This document shows, in pieces, positions 1 to 9,287 of a stretch of DNA of 64,000 bases (positions are counted from its first letter, which is position 1; each line of letters begins with the position of its first letter). This DNA comes from Farysia itapuensis. Lineage: Eukaryota > Basidiomycota > Ustilaginomycetes > Ustilaginales > Ustilaginaceae. The translations under genes were made by a program, and so were the position numbers. The stretch is taken from positions 62,001 to 126,000 of the forward strand of contig JALBYC010000007.1 in the NCBI GenBank assembly GCA_023212645.1, written 5' to 3'. The notes below the pieces were generated by a model, which saw only the letters and a list, made by a program, of their open reading frames with translations, ran no database searches and had not been told where the DNA came from.

Positions 1-2408
1 GAGTCTGCATTGCCGAGGCTAGTGTGTAGGTTGGGTAGACGTGCGCCTTTGGACATCCACCCGGACTGCATTGCGCTCCTGACGCTGGACCCTGTTGAAG
101 ATTGAGCGGTGGCAGCTGACGTTCTTGCAGTCGAGGCGGACGGTCCCATGCGTGACATCGGTCGGGTAAAAGTGTCCAGTGAAGCATTCTTGTGCATCAC
201 CGTGACACGATCCGGTCCAAAGCGGACAGAGATTGGGATTTCGCCGCCCACATCGACAGACATGACCGGTTGCAAGACTGCCACTTCCGATCGTGGCAGG
301 GCTGGATGACGCACCGTGTCTTCCGACATGGACGGTCGGTCTATGCCCATGCTCATCCTGCGTGCGTTGGCTGACCCGTGTTTGTCACCCAGCGAATAGG
401 TTGAACCCAGCGCGAGCGAGCTTCGTCGGAACCCGCTGCCAGTCCCGCCCATGCCTCCACCGTACGGCGCGTGCGTCTTGGGCCTCTTCAGCGCAGCACT
501 GGAAAAATCCCACAGAATCAGCTTACAGTCTTCGCCGACCGACGCAAAGCGGTACGTCCTGTCTTCCGTCGACCAGCGCCACGGATCCCAGGCAAGACCG
601 GAAACGAAAGATGTATGCCCCTGACAGCGCGCGACAATTCGGCCTTCGCGTGGCGCCCACACCGTCACTAAATCATCCTGCCCACCTGTCAGCACAAATT
701 TCCCGTCGGGAGACCAGACGACGTTGTTCAGCCCACCAAAATACGACTCGTACGTGTCGAGTAGTCGCTCCGAGTTGATATCGGCAATGCGCAAAATTCC
801 GTCCTCGGCGACGATGGCCAGGTGAGAAAAGTCGGGTGAGAAGGCGAAATCCGTGATGCGGGTCTGCGAACAGACCCAGTGAGAAACGGGATTGAGCCGC
901 GCCCAGGGCGTTTCTTTGCCTTTGCCAGACATGCCGTTGCAGACAGTGCTTGCAGCTACGGCAGCTGCAGCTGCTGCTTCTTGGTACTGTCGCGAGGAAT
1001 CAGCGGGCAGACCGGAGGCGATCGGTGGCGCGCCCGGCTTAGTAACAACCAAGAGCGGGTCTTTGTCCGACCGTGCCGGTCCGTTTGCCCTGCGCTCCGA
1101 CAGCACACCCGGGGCGAGCGGCTTGGGAGGAGCGCGGGAGGAGGCGCTTTCGGTGCTGGCGGATGTATTGGTGTCCGCAGTGTGGTTTGTGGTGACGGTC
1201 GAGTCGGTTGCTGTGCGATGGCCCATTTGAGGTCGAGAAGTTTGCTGGTCAGTGGACCCCGCTGCTGATTGCACAGGTGGCGGTGAAGCTCCGGAAGATG
1301 GCCCGGCATCCAAAGCATCCCAGATGGCGGGTGCAAAGTCGGTCGAATCCTCGCGATCCCGATCGTAAATGATGAGTGTGCCATCGGCGTGCGCTGCCAT
1401 GAAGAGGTTTTCGCTACCGGGCAACCACCTCACCTGGGTCACGGCCGAGCTCGAGATACACCCACCTTTGTTGATACGCGAGTACTTGGATGCAATGGGG
1501 TCCAGCCAGATCAGATCGCCAGTGACAAAACCAATCACAATGTCCAGACGGTCGTGAGCTCGCGTGAACTGGTTCACATCATGCGACGTCGGCGAAGCGC
1601 TAAAGGTAATACGCGCAAGCGACTCTTTGGTCTTGCCATTCGTGTCGGCCAGCCAGAAAAAGGAGCGCGCGTTGCTCATGAATGTGAAATGGTCCGTATC
1701 TGTGCGCGAGGCCAGGATCTTGGTGAGGTCCGGGTGCGTCATCATTCTATTGACAAAGTTGCTCGAGGTGTTTTTGAGGTTGTTTTTGGGACGGGATGGT
1801 TTGGAGCTCAACTTGCCCATACTCTCTCCCAGGCCAGAGAAGCCCATTCCGGGCCCACCGATACCGGCAATGCCAGCAGCGTGTCCTGTAACGCCGGCTG
1901 CCAGTCCACCGGTGAGACTGTTGGCCGGTGCGTCGATTCCTTGAGCTGCCAGCGGCGATTCTAGCATTCTGGTGTTGTGTGCCGCAAAGTCGGAAGATCC
2001 ACCAACTCGCATCGCTGCGCCTCCCGAAGATGCCATGTCGTTCGACGAAGAAGACGTTTCAGAGGTCATACTCGAAGTCATGGCTTGCTGCTGGGCGGCG
2101 AGTTTAGCTTTCTCCGCTGCTTTGGCGTTTCGCGAGGAAGTCGGATACCGCAAACTGACGGTAGAGACGCGAGGGGTTGGGTATACTGCTGCCAGCTGAG
2201 CCTGCGTTGTTGGCAAGGGGTTCAGATGTATCATTGGCTGTGGTGGTGGTGTGAAGCGAGACGTGCAGACATACAGGCCCTCGGGTGCGTCGAAAGAGTC
2301 TATCAGGGGAGCGGGGGCAAGAGGCGTCCCCTGCGCTGACACCAGTGACGTGCCTCCCGCCAAAGGCCGTACCGAGGAGCCAGGATAGACCACAGGTACC
2401 ATCAACAT
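1..2408 (-). CDS. creC: CreC/WDR20-type WD40 repeat protein (3' end outside window)
   Basis: A reading frame opens at an ATG at 2408 and stays open to the window edge, giving at least 802 residues; the stop lies outside. Near residue 40 it reads APEGLYV. Near residue 285 is DIVIGFVTGDLIWLDP and near 320 VRWLPGSENLFMAAHADGT, the hallmark blocks of the Aspergillus CreC / metazoan WDR20 family. WD blades follow (AFSPDFSHLAIVAEDG, VVWSPDGKFVLTGGQDD, ILWDFSS). A Ser/Ala-rich linker separates the first blades from the later ones. Near the edge, AVLQPVMSVDVGGEIP matches the last conserved block, so little is probably missing. In Aspergillus, CreC works with the deubiquitinase CreB in carbon catabolite repression; WDR20 activates USP12/46. 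That this protein partners a deubiquitinase is inferred from family. It diverges from the gene starting at 2726. A second ATG lies two codons downstream. Confidence 0.82.
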   Translation of the reverse strand, partial: MLMVPVVYPGSSVRPLAGGTSLVSAQGTPLAPAPLIDSFDAPEGLYVCTSRFTPPPQPMIHLNPLPTTQAQLAAVYPTPRVSTVSLRYPTSSRNAKAAEKAKLAAQQQAMTSSMTSETSSSSNDMASSGGAAMRVGGSSDFAAHNTRMLESPLAAQGIDAPANSLTGGLAAGVTGHAAGIAGIGGPGMGFSGLGESMGKLSSKPSRPKNNLKNTSSNFVNRMMTHPDLTKILASRTDTDHFTFMSNARSFFWLADTNGKTKESLARITFSASPTSHDVNQFTRAHDRLDIVIGFVTGDLIWLDPIASKYSRINKGGCISSSAVTQVRWLPGSENLFMAAHADGTLIIYDRDREDSTDFAPAIWDALDAGPSSGASPPPVQSAAGSTDQQTSRPQMGHRTATDSTVTTNHTADTNTSASTESASSRAPPKPLAPGVLSERRANGPARSDKDPLLVVTKPGAPPIASGLPADSSRQYQEAAAAAAVAASTVCNGMSGKGKETPWARLNPVSHWVCSQTRITDFAFSPDFSHLAIVAEDGILRIADINSERLLDTYESYFGGLNNVVWSPDGKFVLTGGQDDLVTVWAPREGRIVARCQGHTSFVSGLAWDPWRWSTEDRTYRFASVGEDCKLILWDFSSAALKRPKTHAPYGGGMGGTGSGFRRSSLALGSTYSLGDKHGSANARRMSMGIDRPSMSEDTVRHPALPRSEVAVLQPVMSVDVGGEIPISVRFGPDRVTVMHKNASLDTFTRPMSRMGPSASTARTSAATAQSSTGSSVRSAMQSGWMSKGARLPNLHTSLGNAD

Positions 2409-2725
2409 CGTGAACAATATCGATGTGTGAGGGATGAGCCCGGCTGTGCGAATGTGGGGCACAAAGACGGTGGACCGAGAGCACACTCGGAAATCTCCGC
2501 CCGCCAGGAATGTGAATTTGGGTGAGCGCGGGTGAGGGTCTGACATTGCCCGGTCTAACACATATTTTTAGCTCTTTTTCTCTCGGCCGGTTCAATGTGG
2601 TCGGAAAGATCAACACTTGGCAGGTTGACGCACTGACACCATCTCGACTAGCTGCCTTCCTCTTCAACCTAGTTGCAGAAGTGCAACGGGTGTATAGAGC
2701 TGGTAGGCTCACAGGGTCAGCCGCA
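2409..2725. promoter_or_regulatory. Divergent intergenic region with probable 5'-UTR intron
   Basis: This 317-bp interval separates two divergent start codons and must hold both promoters. On the plus strand, 2522-2571 looks like a small intron: GTGAGC donor at 2522, CTAAC branch-like motif near 2555, and a T-rich TTTTTAG acceptor ending at 2571. The first ATG after it is at 2726. The frame is also open through this stretch, but it would need a GTG start and the upstream leader carries no fitting ATG, so I treat it as untranslated leader. Confidence 0.4.
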
Positions 2726-5700
2726 ATGTCGGCCTCTCGTCGCGATTCATCCGGCTCTTCCAATGCCGCGGCCACTTCCACCCCGCTAAATCCTCCAGAT
2801 ACTCCAAGTCGGCCACACTCGAGCCTCCGACATGAAGTAGGCAGCCCAAACAGCGCTGGTTCGGAAGCAGACACATCTTTCCCAGACACCAGTAGCTTTG
2901 TCCCTAGTATCCTAGCTTCTCGACTAGGGCGCGGCTTGTACGGTCGGACTACGGGTATTGGCTCTTCTTCCAGCTTGGCAGACTCAGGTGTTGGCACCCC
3001 CACACTGGCACTTACTGGCTTCAACGCTGTGTCTACTGTGCTCAACAACCCCTCCAAAAAGCAGCATCCTATCGACCCAAAATCATCCCGCTATCCTGCC
3101 GTGACGCCCAACCATGTTCAGGCGGAGATTCCTCAGCCCAAGAGGGCAGATCTCGAACCGTATCTTTCCTCGGTCCGTCCAGAATGGGACCGGTTTATGC
3201 GGAATCAGAGTTTGGGAAGGCAGGGCAAAGCATCACTAGCAGCTCAACAACAGCAAGAGCGCGAACAGCAGTCGTACGACTCCGAGCCATTGGGAAAAGA
3301 GACGAAACGTCATCGGGGCTCGCCAAGCATAGCGTCCCTCTCTGCCGATCTCAATGCCGTGCCGCCACCAGCAGCCAAGAAACGCTTGCCACTGCTGAGC
3401 GCTGTTCCGCAAGTCTTCTTCAAAGAAGACTTTGACCTCGGCAACCCATATACCTTTGACATTGTGACTGAACGGTACAAGGCAACAATAGCCGAGGATG
3501 AGCAGGCAGGTAGCGTCACGCCTACCTACGACGTTGCGCTCAATCAGATGCTTCAAGAGAAGCTCAGCTATTACTCAGATGTTGTTGAACAGCATTTGAT
3601 CATCGAAATCGGTCAGCAGTCATCGTCTTTCTTCGCAGCACTCGACAATCTGAATGACCTCAACGCTGAGGCCGAGAGCTGCTTGGCTAAGATCTCCCAT
3701 CTCAAGTCTGAAGTCGAGATTCTAGACCAGAAGCAGGCCAAGACAGGATTGAGGATCGTCCGCGAGCAGCACAAGCGCAGACAGCTGCAAAGGAACCAGG
3801 CAGCGGTGCAAGAAGTGCGTCAAGCACTGGAGCGATGTGAGCTCATTCGCTTGCTTCACCAGCAGGGTGAGACTGAAGAAGCCCTCGAGATGATCAACGA
3901 CCTTCGCAACGTTCTGCGATCAAAGCCTAGTCCACAGACCAAGGCTGGGCGCTCGGTATCGGATCGCGTGGCTCTTTCAGAGCTTCAGTGTCTAAGCAAT
4001 GTGTTGCCACAACTTGACGAAATGGAGTCGAGCTTATCAGGTGTGCTTGAAAGCGACCTTCTAGGCATGCTCAAGGAAGATCTGACCGCACGTCTCCTCA
4101 ATGGACGACCTGCAACCTCAAATGGCCACTCTGACACACAAACCTCATTATCTGCAGGCGGGGATGTTTCTCTCGAGCCTCCATTGACTCCCAGCAAGTT
4201 GCCGTCTTCTCCCTTTCGCCATGCGTCCGCAATGCTTGCCCCGCATGACGCCGACCTCGCGAATCGCATCTCGCCATATGTCATTGGTCTGGCTCGCACG
4301 GGCAAAGTCGAACAAGCAATGGCTGGGTACCGGGAACTTGCCGTTCAAGCCGTCCGGGACACATGGTCATCCACACTGTCAGAAGCAGGCAACGACATGT
4401 CGCAGGCGGTGGAGTGGATGCTCGCTGAAGACCTTTCCAAGTACGACGATCACAGTGATCTCCCAGCACCGGCTGCATACGTGTGTGATCTCGATCACCC
4501 TGCTTTCATCGCTATCGGACGTGGACTTTTCGACAATTTGATCGAGTGTCTTAAGGGAATCGATGCGCAGTCCAAGTTGATACCGCGCATCTTGGACCAG
4601 CACAACTCTGAAACTGCAAGCATCGCCAATGATCATCGCAGCGATGAAAACGGTCGCGACGACGATCTACCTTCGCTGTCTTTGCCGCCGGCACCCACAA
4701 TGCCCTCTGGCGTGTCTCCCAACCTCCCAACCAAGATGTCCGAAGTCGTTGTCGCAGCTGCAGAACAGGCACACACACTGTCTGCTCGACTGCTAGCCCT
4801 GCGCACCACTCCACACGTTGCCATGGATTTGCCACGCTTCCTCACCGTGTTCCAGCTGTACTGGAGCTTCATTCTCTCCTCGGAACTCATCTCTCGTAAG
4901 ATGATTGTTGGGCTGCGTGGCTCCGTGCTAGGCCAGGCAAAAGGGTTCCTTGCCACTTTCCACCGCAAAAGAATCGAGCGGGCAGCCAAAGCGGTGGAAG
5001 AAGAAACATGGGCCCAGGCAGACGTTGGGACCGACATCCAACAGAAGATCAGACGCATCGTCGACAGCGCTGTTGAGGACCCAGCCGAGTTCGTCATCAC
5101 GAGCGAAGCATCCGCAAACGGCGAGAAGAGAACAGCGGAAGAGGACGAGCCGATGGAAAAGACGCTCGAGATCGAGGACAGACAATACTATGTCGTCAAC
5201 GCCAGTCTCAACGTACTAGACTTGTTGGTGGAGTACTTGCGCGTCATTATCAACCTCCCGCTGCTTACTACAGAGGCTATGGCGAGGGTGGTCGAGTTTC
5301 TGAAGCAATTCAACTCGCGCACATGTCAGGTGGTGTTGGGCGCAGGAGCGATGCGGTCAGCCGGACTCAAGAACATCACTGCTAAGCATCTCGCCCTCGC
5401 ATCGCAGTCTCTCTCCATTATGGTTTCGCTGATCCCGTACATCCGCGAGACAGTTCGTCGTCATTTGAGCCCCAAGCAAGCGGTCATGCTGACCGAGTTT
5501 GACAAGCTTCGCCGTGACTTTCAAGAGCATCAGTACGAGATCCATGCCAAGCTGGTTGCCATCATGTCAGACCGACTTACCGTCCACTGTCGAACCCTCA
5601 GCTCCATCGATTGGAGCATTGATACCACTGAAGACGGCCAGCCAGAACCAAACAAGTATGCAGTGGATCTTGTGAAAGAGACTGCCACGCTACACAAGGT

Positions 5701-7549
5701 TTTGAGCAAGTATCTGCATGTGCCGGTGGTAGAGCATGTCATCGGTCAAGTCCTGCAAGCAGTCGATACAAGAGTCGCGCAGGAATTCGACAAGGTCGAA
5801 GTCAAAAAGCAGAGCACCCGCGATCGGATCGTTGCCGATGTCGAGTACCTCACATCAAGGCTGTCGACGCTCAAGAATGTCGAATGGCAAGGAAGCGCTC
5901 TGCAAACCATGCTAGACAGCAAACGGGTGGTCGCTGCCCCGGCGCCTACATCTGCACCCTCAACGCCGGTGCTCGAGCAGAGGCCAGACACACCGACATC
6001 CGAGCGAGGTGGGTCGCAATTTCCACCTGTTTCGTACAAACCTCGAATCCCCAACATCTTCGCACGCCGGCAGCAGCAACAGCAACAGGCAAGCCCTAGA
6101 GGCTCCATGGATAGCTTCGCAGCTGATCGACGCGCATCGATCGAAGGCACGCCACGCACTAGCCTGCAGCAGCAACGTCCCCCGATCGAAACTTCGTTAG
6201 CTCAGTCTGCGATGCCGCAACAGGAGGAAAATAGCGCCGCCCGAAGCCTTCAGGAAGAAGCCGAGGACGCACCTCCGCCGCCTCCATCCAAGAATGCTGA
6301 GCCACAGGTTGAAGTCCCACCCGCTGGTGAGGCCGGTGAGGCACGAATGTCGGAGGACGATCTGGTCGCGCCCATCCTGACGGCCCCGCCTGCAGTGCTC
6401 GAGATTCTTTCCGAAGAGAAAGTCCCAGTGGAACCTGAATCTGTTCAGAGTGAGCAGGTGAATGGCGATGACGGCGATCCTATCTCGAAAATGGTGGAAA
6501 CAGTGTCGGAAGCAAAGCCAGAGGAGACAGAAGCAGCCATGCCTGCGGTCGAAGCCGCCGGCGAGAACGGTGCCGAAGAAGCAGAGGAAGCCAAGCCTTC
6601 TGTGGCCGATGGCGAGAGTGTGGTCACTGAAGCACAATTCAAGTCGCGGCCCGTAACGCCAATCAGAGTGAACACGGCAGTAGCAGGCCAGAACGGATCG
6701 CCTACACCAGCAACGCCGACGAGTGCAAGTGGTACGCCTTCGAAACCTGGGCGTATGACGCTGAAAGAACGACTTGCAGAAGCGGCGAAAAAACGAGCGC
6801 AACAGGCTGCGCCAGCGTCTGCTGTTCCCGCTCCGTCTGCTGCTGTTGAAGCGCAAGACGCGGTGGCTCCTCGGGATAGCCAGACGGTGGAAGAACGTGC
6901 AGAGGCTCCAGCTTCAGCGACAACGGCAACAGGGACAGAGGAGGCTCCTGCTGACGCAACTGCGGCTTCGTCCGGACCTTCGACTGCTGAGCAGTCTGAC
7001 TCTGCAAAACCGACAGCCATGCCCGAGCAAGATGACGTGCCAATGGAGATCTCTGCGAAAACAGAAGCTCAAGAGGTTGAGTTTGCAGCTACCAACGATG
7101 AGCCTGTCGACATCGGTTCCGCTGGCTCACAGAATGCAGTTGAAACGCAGCCGGAGAATGTAGACGCTCCCGCCGCACTCGATCAAAGCAGCCCATTGAC
7201 TGATGCCCCGCAACTAGAACAGGCTGCAGCTATCGCGGTCGAGCCTTCAGCTCAGGTCACAGTAAGCGGGGACAACGAAAACGCTCAGCCGGAAGAGCAG
7301 GCTGCAGCTATCGCGGTCGAGCCTTCAGCTCAGGTCACAGTAAGCGGGGACAACGAAACCGCTCAGCCGGAAGAAGCCGTTAGCAGCCACGACACAGAGA
7401 CCGGAGCTAAGGAAGACGAGGATCACGAAGATGACGATGAAGGGCCTCACACGCCTAATGGCGATGCGAACGCCTCTGGAACTGCAGGAAGCGTACCCGA
7501 GTCGCCAGCCAAGAAGAAAAAGAAGAAGAAGAACAAGAAGAAAAAGTGA
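2726..7549 (+). CDS. VPS54: Vps54, GARP tethering-complex subunit
   Basis: This 1607-residue protein is a subunit of GARP, which tethers endosome-derived vesicles at the trans-Golgi network. The first ~210 residues are Ser/Pro-rich. Residues about 275-410 carry the conserved coiled-coil Vps54 N-terminal region (LIIEIGQQSSSFFAALDNL, then Leu/Glu/Lys heptads). A central block near residue 820 (VNASLNVLDLLVEYLRVI) and a region at about 975-1050 (KYLHVPVVEHVIGQVLQAVD) match the Vps54 C-terminal domain. The last ~540 residues are an Ala/Glu/Pro-rich, probably disordered tail not typical of the family; it holds a 26-residue tandem duplication and ends in a lysine run. I chose the ATG at 2726 because upstream in-frame sequence has only a GTG and looks like an intron. 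No intron is apparent in the body. Confidence 0.9.
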   Translation: MSASRRDSSGSSNAAATSTPLNPPDTPSRPHSSLRHEVGSPNSAGSEADTSFPDTSSFVPSILASRLGRGLYGRTTGIGSSSSLADSGVGTPTLALTGFNAVSTVLNNPSKKQHPIDPKSSRYPAVTPNHVQAEIPQPKRADLEPYLSSVRPEWDRFMRNQSLGRQGKASLAAQQQQEREQQSYDSEPLGKETKRHRGSPSIASLSADLNAVPPPAAKKRLPLLSAVPQVFFKEDFDLGNPYTFDIVTERYKATIAEDEQAGSVTPTYDVALNQMLQEKLSYYSDVVEQHLIIEIGQQSSSFFAALDNLNDLNAEAESCLAKISHLKSEVEILDQKQAKTGLRIVREQHKRRQLQRNQAAVQEVRQALERCELIRLLHQQGETEEALEMINDLRNVLRSKPSPQTKAGRSVSDRVALSELQCLSNVLPQLDEMESSLSGVLESDLLGMLKEDLTARLLNGRPATSNGHSDTQTSLSAGGDVSLEPPLTPSKLPSSPFRHASAMLAPHDADLANRISPYVIGLARTGKVEQAMAGYRELAVQAVRDTWSSTLSEAGNDMSQAVEWMLAEDLSKYDDHSDLPAPAAYVCDLDHPAFIAIGRGLFDNLIECLKGIDAQSKLIPRILDQHNSETASIANDHRSDENGRDDDLPSLSLPPAPTMPSGVSPNLPTKMSEVVVAAAEQAHTLSARLLALRTTPHVAMDLPRFLTVFQLYWSFILSSELISRKMIVGLRGSVLGQAKGFLATFHRKRIERAAKAVEEETWAQADVGTDIQQKIRRIVDSAVEDPAEFVITSEASANGEKRTAEEDEPMEKTLEIEDRQYYVVNASLNVLDLLVEYLRVIINLPLLTTEAMARVVEFLKQFNSRTCQVVLGAGAMRSAGLKNITAKHLALASQSLSIMVSLIPYIRETVRRHLSPKQAVMLTEFDKLRRDFQEHQYEIHAKLVAIMSDRLTVHCRTLSSIDWSIDTTEDGQPEPNKYAVDLVKETATLHKVLSKYLHVPVVEHVIGQVLQAVDTRVAQEFDKVEVKKQSTRDRIVADVEYLTSRLSTLKNVEWQGSALQTMLDSKRVVAAPAPTSAPSTPVLEQRPDTPTSERGGSQFPPVSYKPRIPNIFARRQQQQQQASPRGSMDSFAADRRASIEGTPRTSLQQQRPPIETSLAQSAMPQQEENSAARSLQEEAEDAPPPPPSKNAEPQVEVPPAGEAGEARMSEDDLVAPILTAPPAVLEILSEEKVPVEPESVQSEQVNGDDGDPISKMVETVSEAKPEETEAAMPAVEAAGENGAEEAEEAKPSVADGESVVTEAQFKSRPVTPIRVNTAVAGQNGSPTPATPTSASGTPSKPGRMTLKERLAEAAKKRAQQAAPASAVPAPSAAVEAQDAVAPRDSQTVEERAEAPASATTATGTEEAPADATAASSGPSTAEQSDSAKPTAMPEQDDVPMEISAKTEAQEVEFAATNDEPVDIGSAGSQNAVETQPENVDAPAALDQSSPLTDAPQLEQAAAIAVEPSAQVTVSGDNENAQPEEQAAAIAVEPSAQVTVSGDNETAQPEEAVSSHDTETGAKEDEDHEDDDEGPHTPNGDANASGTAGSVPESPAKKKKKKKNKKKK
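7217..7372 (+). repeat. 78-bp in-frame tandem duplication in VPS54
   Basis: Two adjacent 78-bp units (7217-7294 and 7295-7372) each encode 26 residues beginning EQAAAIAVEPSA and ending NAQPE or TAQPE. By eye they differ at only two bases (GAA/GAG and AAC/ACC), which suggests a recent duplication within the disordered tail. Confidence 0.95.
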
Positions 7550-7935
7550 CAGGCCGTAGAGGGGGACTCTGGCCACGGCTACGTCGAGCAAGTCCATGTC
7601 ATATGCGTACAATGCAATATTCTTCCCAAAAGCATTTTCATAGCACAGCCCGACAAAAGCCATGCAGCATGGGTTGACCGTGTGTGAGAAGAAATCGAAT
7701 TTCGATATTCGCGTGTGAAGCAAAGGGGGGATGGTAGTGCTGCCTGTCGGGTTCGGCGGCGAATTTCTTTCTTTGTTGGAACTCGCAAATGAATGCGCGG
7801 TGAATGCGGAGCTGCACAGCATTGGTTACGGCAATCCGCATGGATTTTGTATTCTTGACGACCTTTGTTTATTTCGAGGTCAACGTCACACTGACACACA
7901 CAATCCTCTATCCTTTCCCATACGCATTGCCTACC
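7550..7935. other. Intergenic, VPS54 3' end and promoter of the LEA2-like gene
   Basis: 386 bp between two plus-strand genes. The plus frame is also open upstream of 7936 from an ATG at 7804, but the conserved-looking protein begins at MSYPF (7936). I see no RNA gene, repeat or other coding region here. Confidence 0.5.
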
Positions 7936-8958
7936 ATGTCGTATCCCTTTCGTTCCACACATGCACAGCAAGACTCTTCTCGCCACTACGATCCATATTC
8001 GAGCGCAGCAACGGACGAGCAATACCGTAGCGCAACTATGACCTCGGAAAAGCCCATGTATGGAGACGCCTACGACAAGCGTGCAAGTGGCAATAGCATC
8101 TGGACCAAGGACGACAAGCGGGCCTTGTCCCAGCGCAGTGCGCCGGCGAAGATCTGTCGCTTCCTCTTCGGCAACTTGATCATCGGCATCATCATCGTGC
8201 TGTCCATCTTCCTTCTGCTGGTCATGTTCTTGCAGCCGCCGAATGTGGGTGTTACAGGCGTATCTGTGCCATCGCAGAGCGGAGTCAACTACCAGAACGG
8301 CGCTTTCAGCTTCAACGTCACCATTGACATTGGTGTCAGCAACCCCAACGCTATCTCGGCCAGCATCAAGAAACTCAACGCCACCGCCTACGACTCCAAC
8401 GATCAGAGCACCGCTCTAGGCTCAGGACTCATCACTGACAAGCCGATCGCCAAAAACGCAAACACTACCATCGAATTCCCCTTTCAGATCAAGTACAACC
8501 AGAGCGAGGACTCGGATCTCAGCATTCTCAAAAGTCTCGCGTCCGAGTGTGGTCTGTCGCTGTCGTCTTTGGGATCATCTTCCAGCTCTGGATCTGGCGA
8601 TCTGAGCTTCTTGCTCGACATCAAGGTGGATGTAGAAGTGCTCAGCATTACAGTGCCCATCTCTTTGTCCAGGAATGTCTCGTTCCCTTGCCCGCTATCG
8701 GCATCGAGCTTGTCCGACGTGCTCGGCAACTTGGGCAGTGCATTAGGCAATCTGAAGCGAGACGCAGACGAGCTTCCCAAAAGACAGCTCATCGGACTTC
8801 CGCAACTGGACACCGAAGCTGCCAAGAGAGGGATGAGCTCGATCGAGTTCGTCTCTGCCACCGTTGATGGTCTGCTGAAGCGATACATTGGCTCGGCCAT
8901 TCCAGCCAAACGAGCGCTCGCCGTAGATGCGAGCGACGCTCCACACGATGCTCTTTGA
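7936..8958 (+). CDS. LEA2-like single-pass membrane protein with dibasic C-terminal sites
   Basis: The predicted protein has 340 residues. A hydrophilic N-terminus of about 73 residues with no signal peptide is followed by one strong membrane segment (LIIGIIIVLSIFLLLVMFL, about residues 78-98). Next comes a domain resembling LEA2 (around NVTIDIGVSNPNAISASI), a beta-rich fold found in many fungal type II membrane proteins. Five Asn-X-Ser/Thr sites (NVT, NAT, NTT, NQS, NVS) all lie after the membrane segment, which suggests that side is lumenal. The last ~67 residues hold five Lys-Arg pairs (residues 274/275, 282/283, 297/298, 315/316, 325/326) that would release segments of 6-16 residues if cut. 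The next gene, 329 bp downstream on the same strand, encodes the Lys-Arg-specific protease Kex2. I know of no defined function; cleavage is inferred. Confidence 0.72.
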   Translation: MSYPFRSTHAQQDSSRHYDPYSSAATDEQYRSATMTSEKPMYGDAYDKRASGNSIWTKDDKRALSQRSAPAKICRFLFGNLIIGIIIVLSIFLLLVMFLQPPNVGVTGVSVPSQSGVNYQNGAFSFNVTIDIGVSNPNAISASIKKLNATAYDSNDQSTALGSGLITDKPIAKNANTTIEFPFQIKYNQSEDSDLSILKSLASECGLSLSSLGSSSSSGSGDLSFLLDIKVDVEVLSITVPISLSRNVSFPCPLSASSLSDVLGNLGSALGNLKRDADELPKRQLIGLPQLDTEAAKRGMSSIEFVSATVDGLLKRYIGSAIPAKRALAVDASDAPHDAL

Positions 8959-9287
8959 GATCGTACTTTCCTCACCCTTTTGTACATAACTACTCCCATA
9001 CAGACAATCTCATATTGACATACCACATGCAATGACTCTGTGCACTAGTGCGTTGCAAAGACTCGGGCTGGTAGAGGCCTGTCTCGCGCTTGCACGCATG
9101 AAAGATAGTGACTGGTGCGCGTGATGCATCATGTGCATCTTTTTTTGCCAGGGAGCTGTTAAATCGGGAAACGTCAGCTTGTTAGACTCGGATTTTCGGG
9201 GTGTGCTTTGCATCTCTGTGGTTGCATGCTTGACGTGCGTTCTTGACATGCACCTTTGTTCTCGACCACAGGAAGCAAGCGAGAAGC
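8959..9287. other. Intergenic, KEX2 promoter
   Basis: 329 bp between the LEA2-like stop and the KEX2 ATG. It holds no open frame with coding character and no repeat. A CCACAG just upstream of the ATG could be a leader splice acceptor, but I found no convincing donor for it. Confidence 0.4.

Noticed and set aside
2104..3057. 317-codon minus-strand frame
   Set aside because: It overlaps the 5' parts of both the CreC-type gene and VPS54 in the wrong frame and has no family character.
7804..7935. Upstream extension of the LEA2-like protein
   Set aside because: The frame is open from 7804, but the added residues are hydrophobic UTR-like sequence and would put a second hydrophobic stretch before the cytosolic N-terminus; MSYPF at 7936 is the better start.
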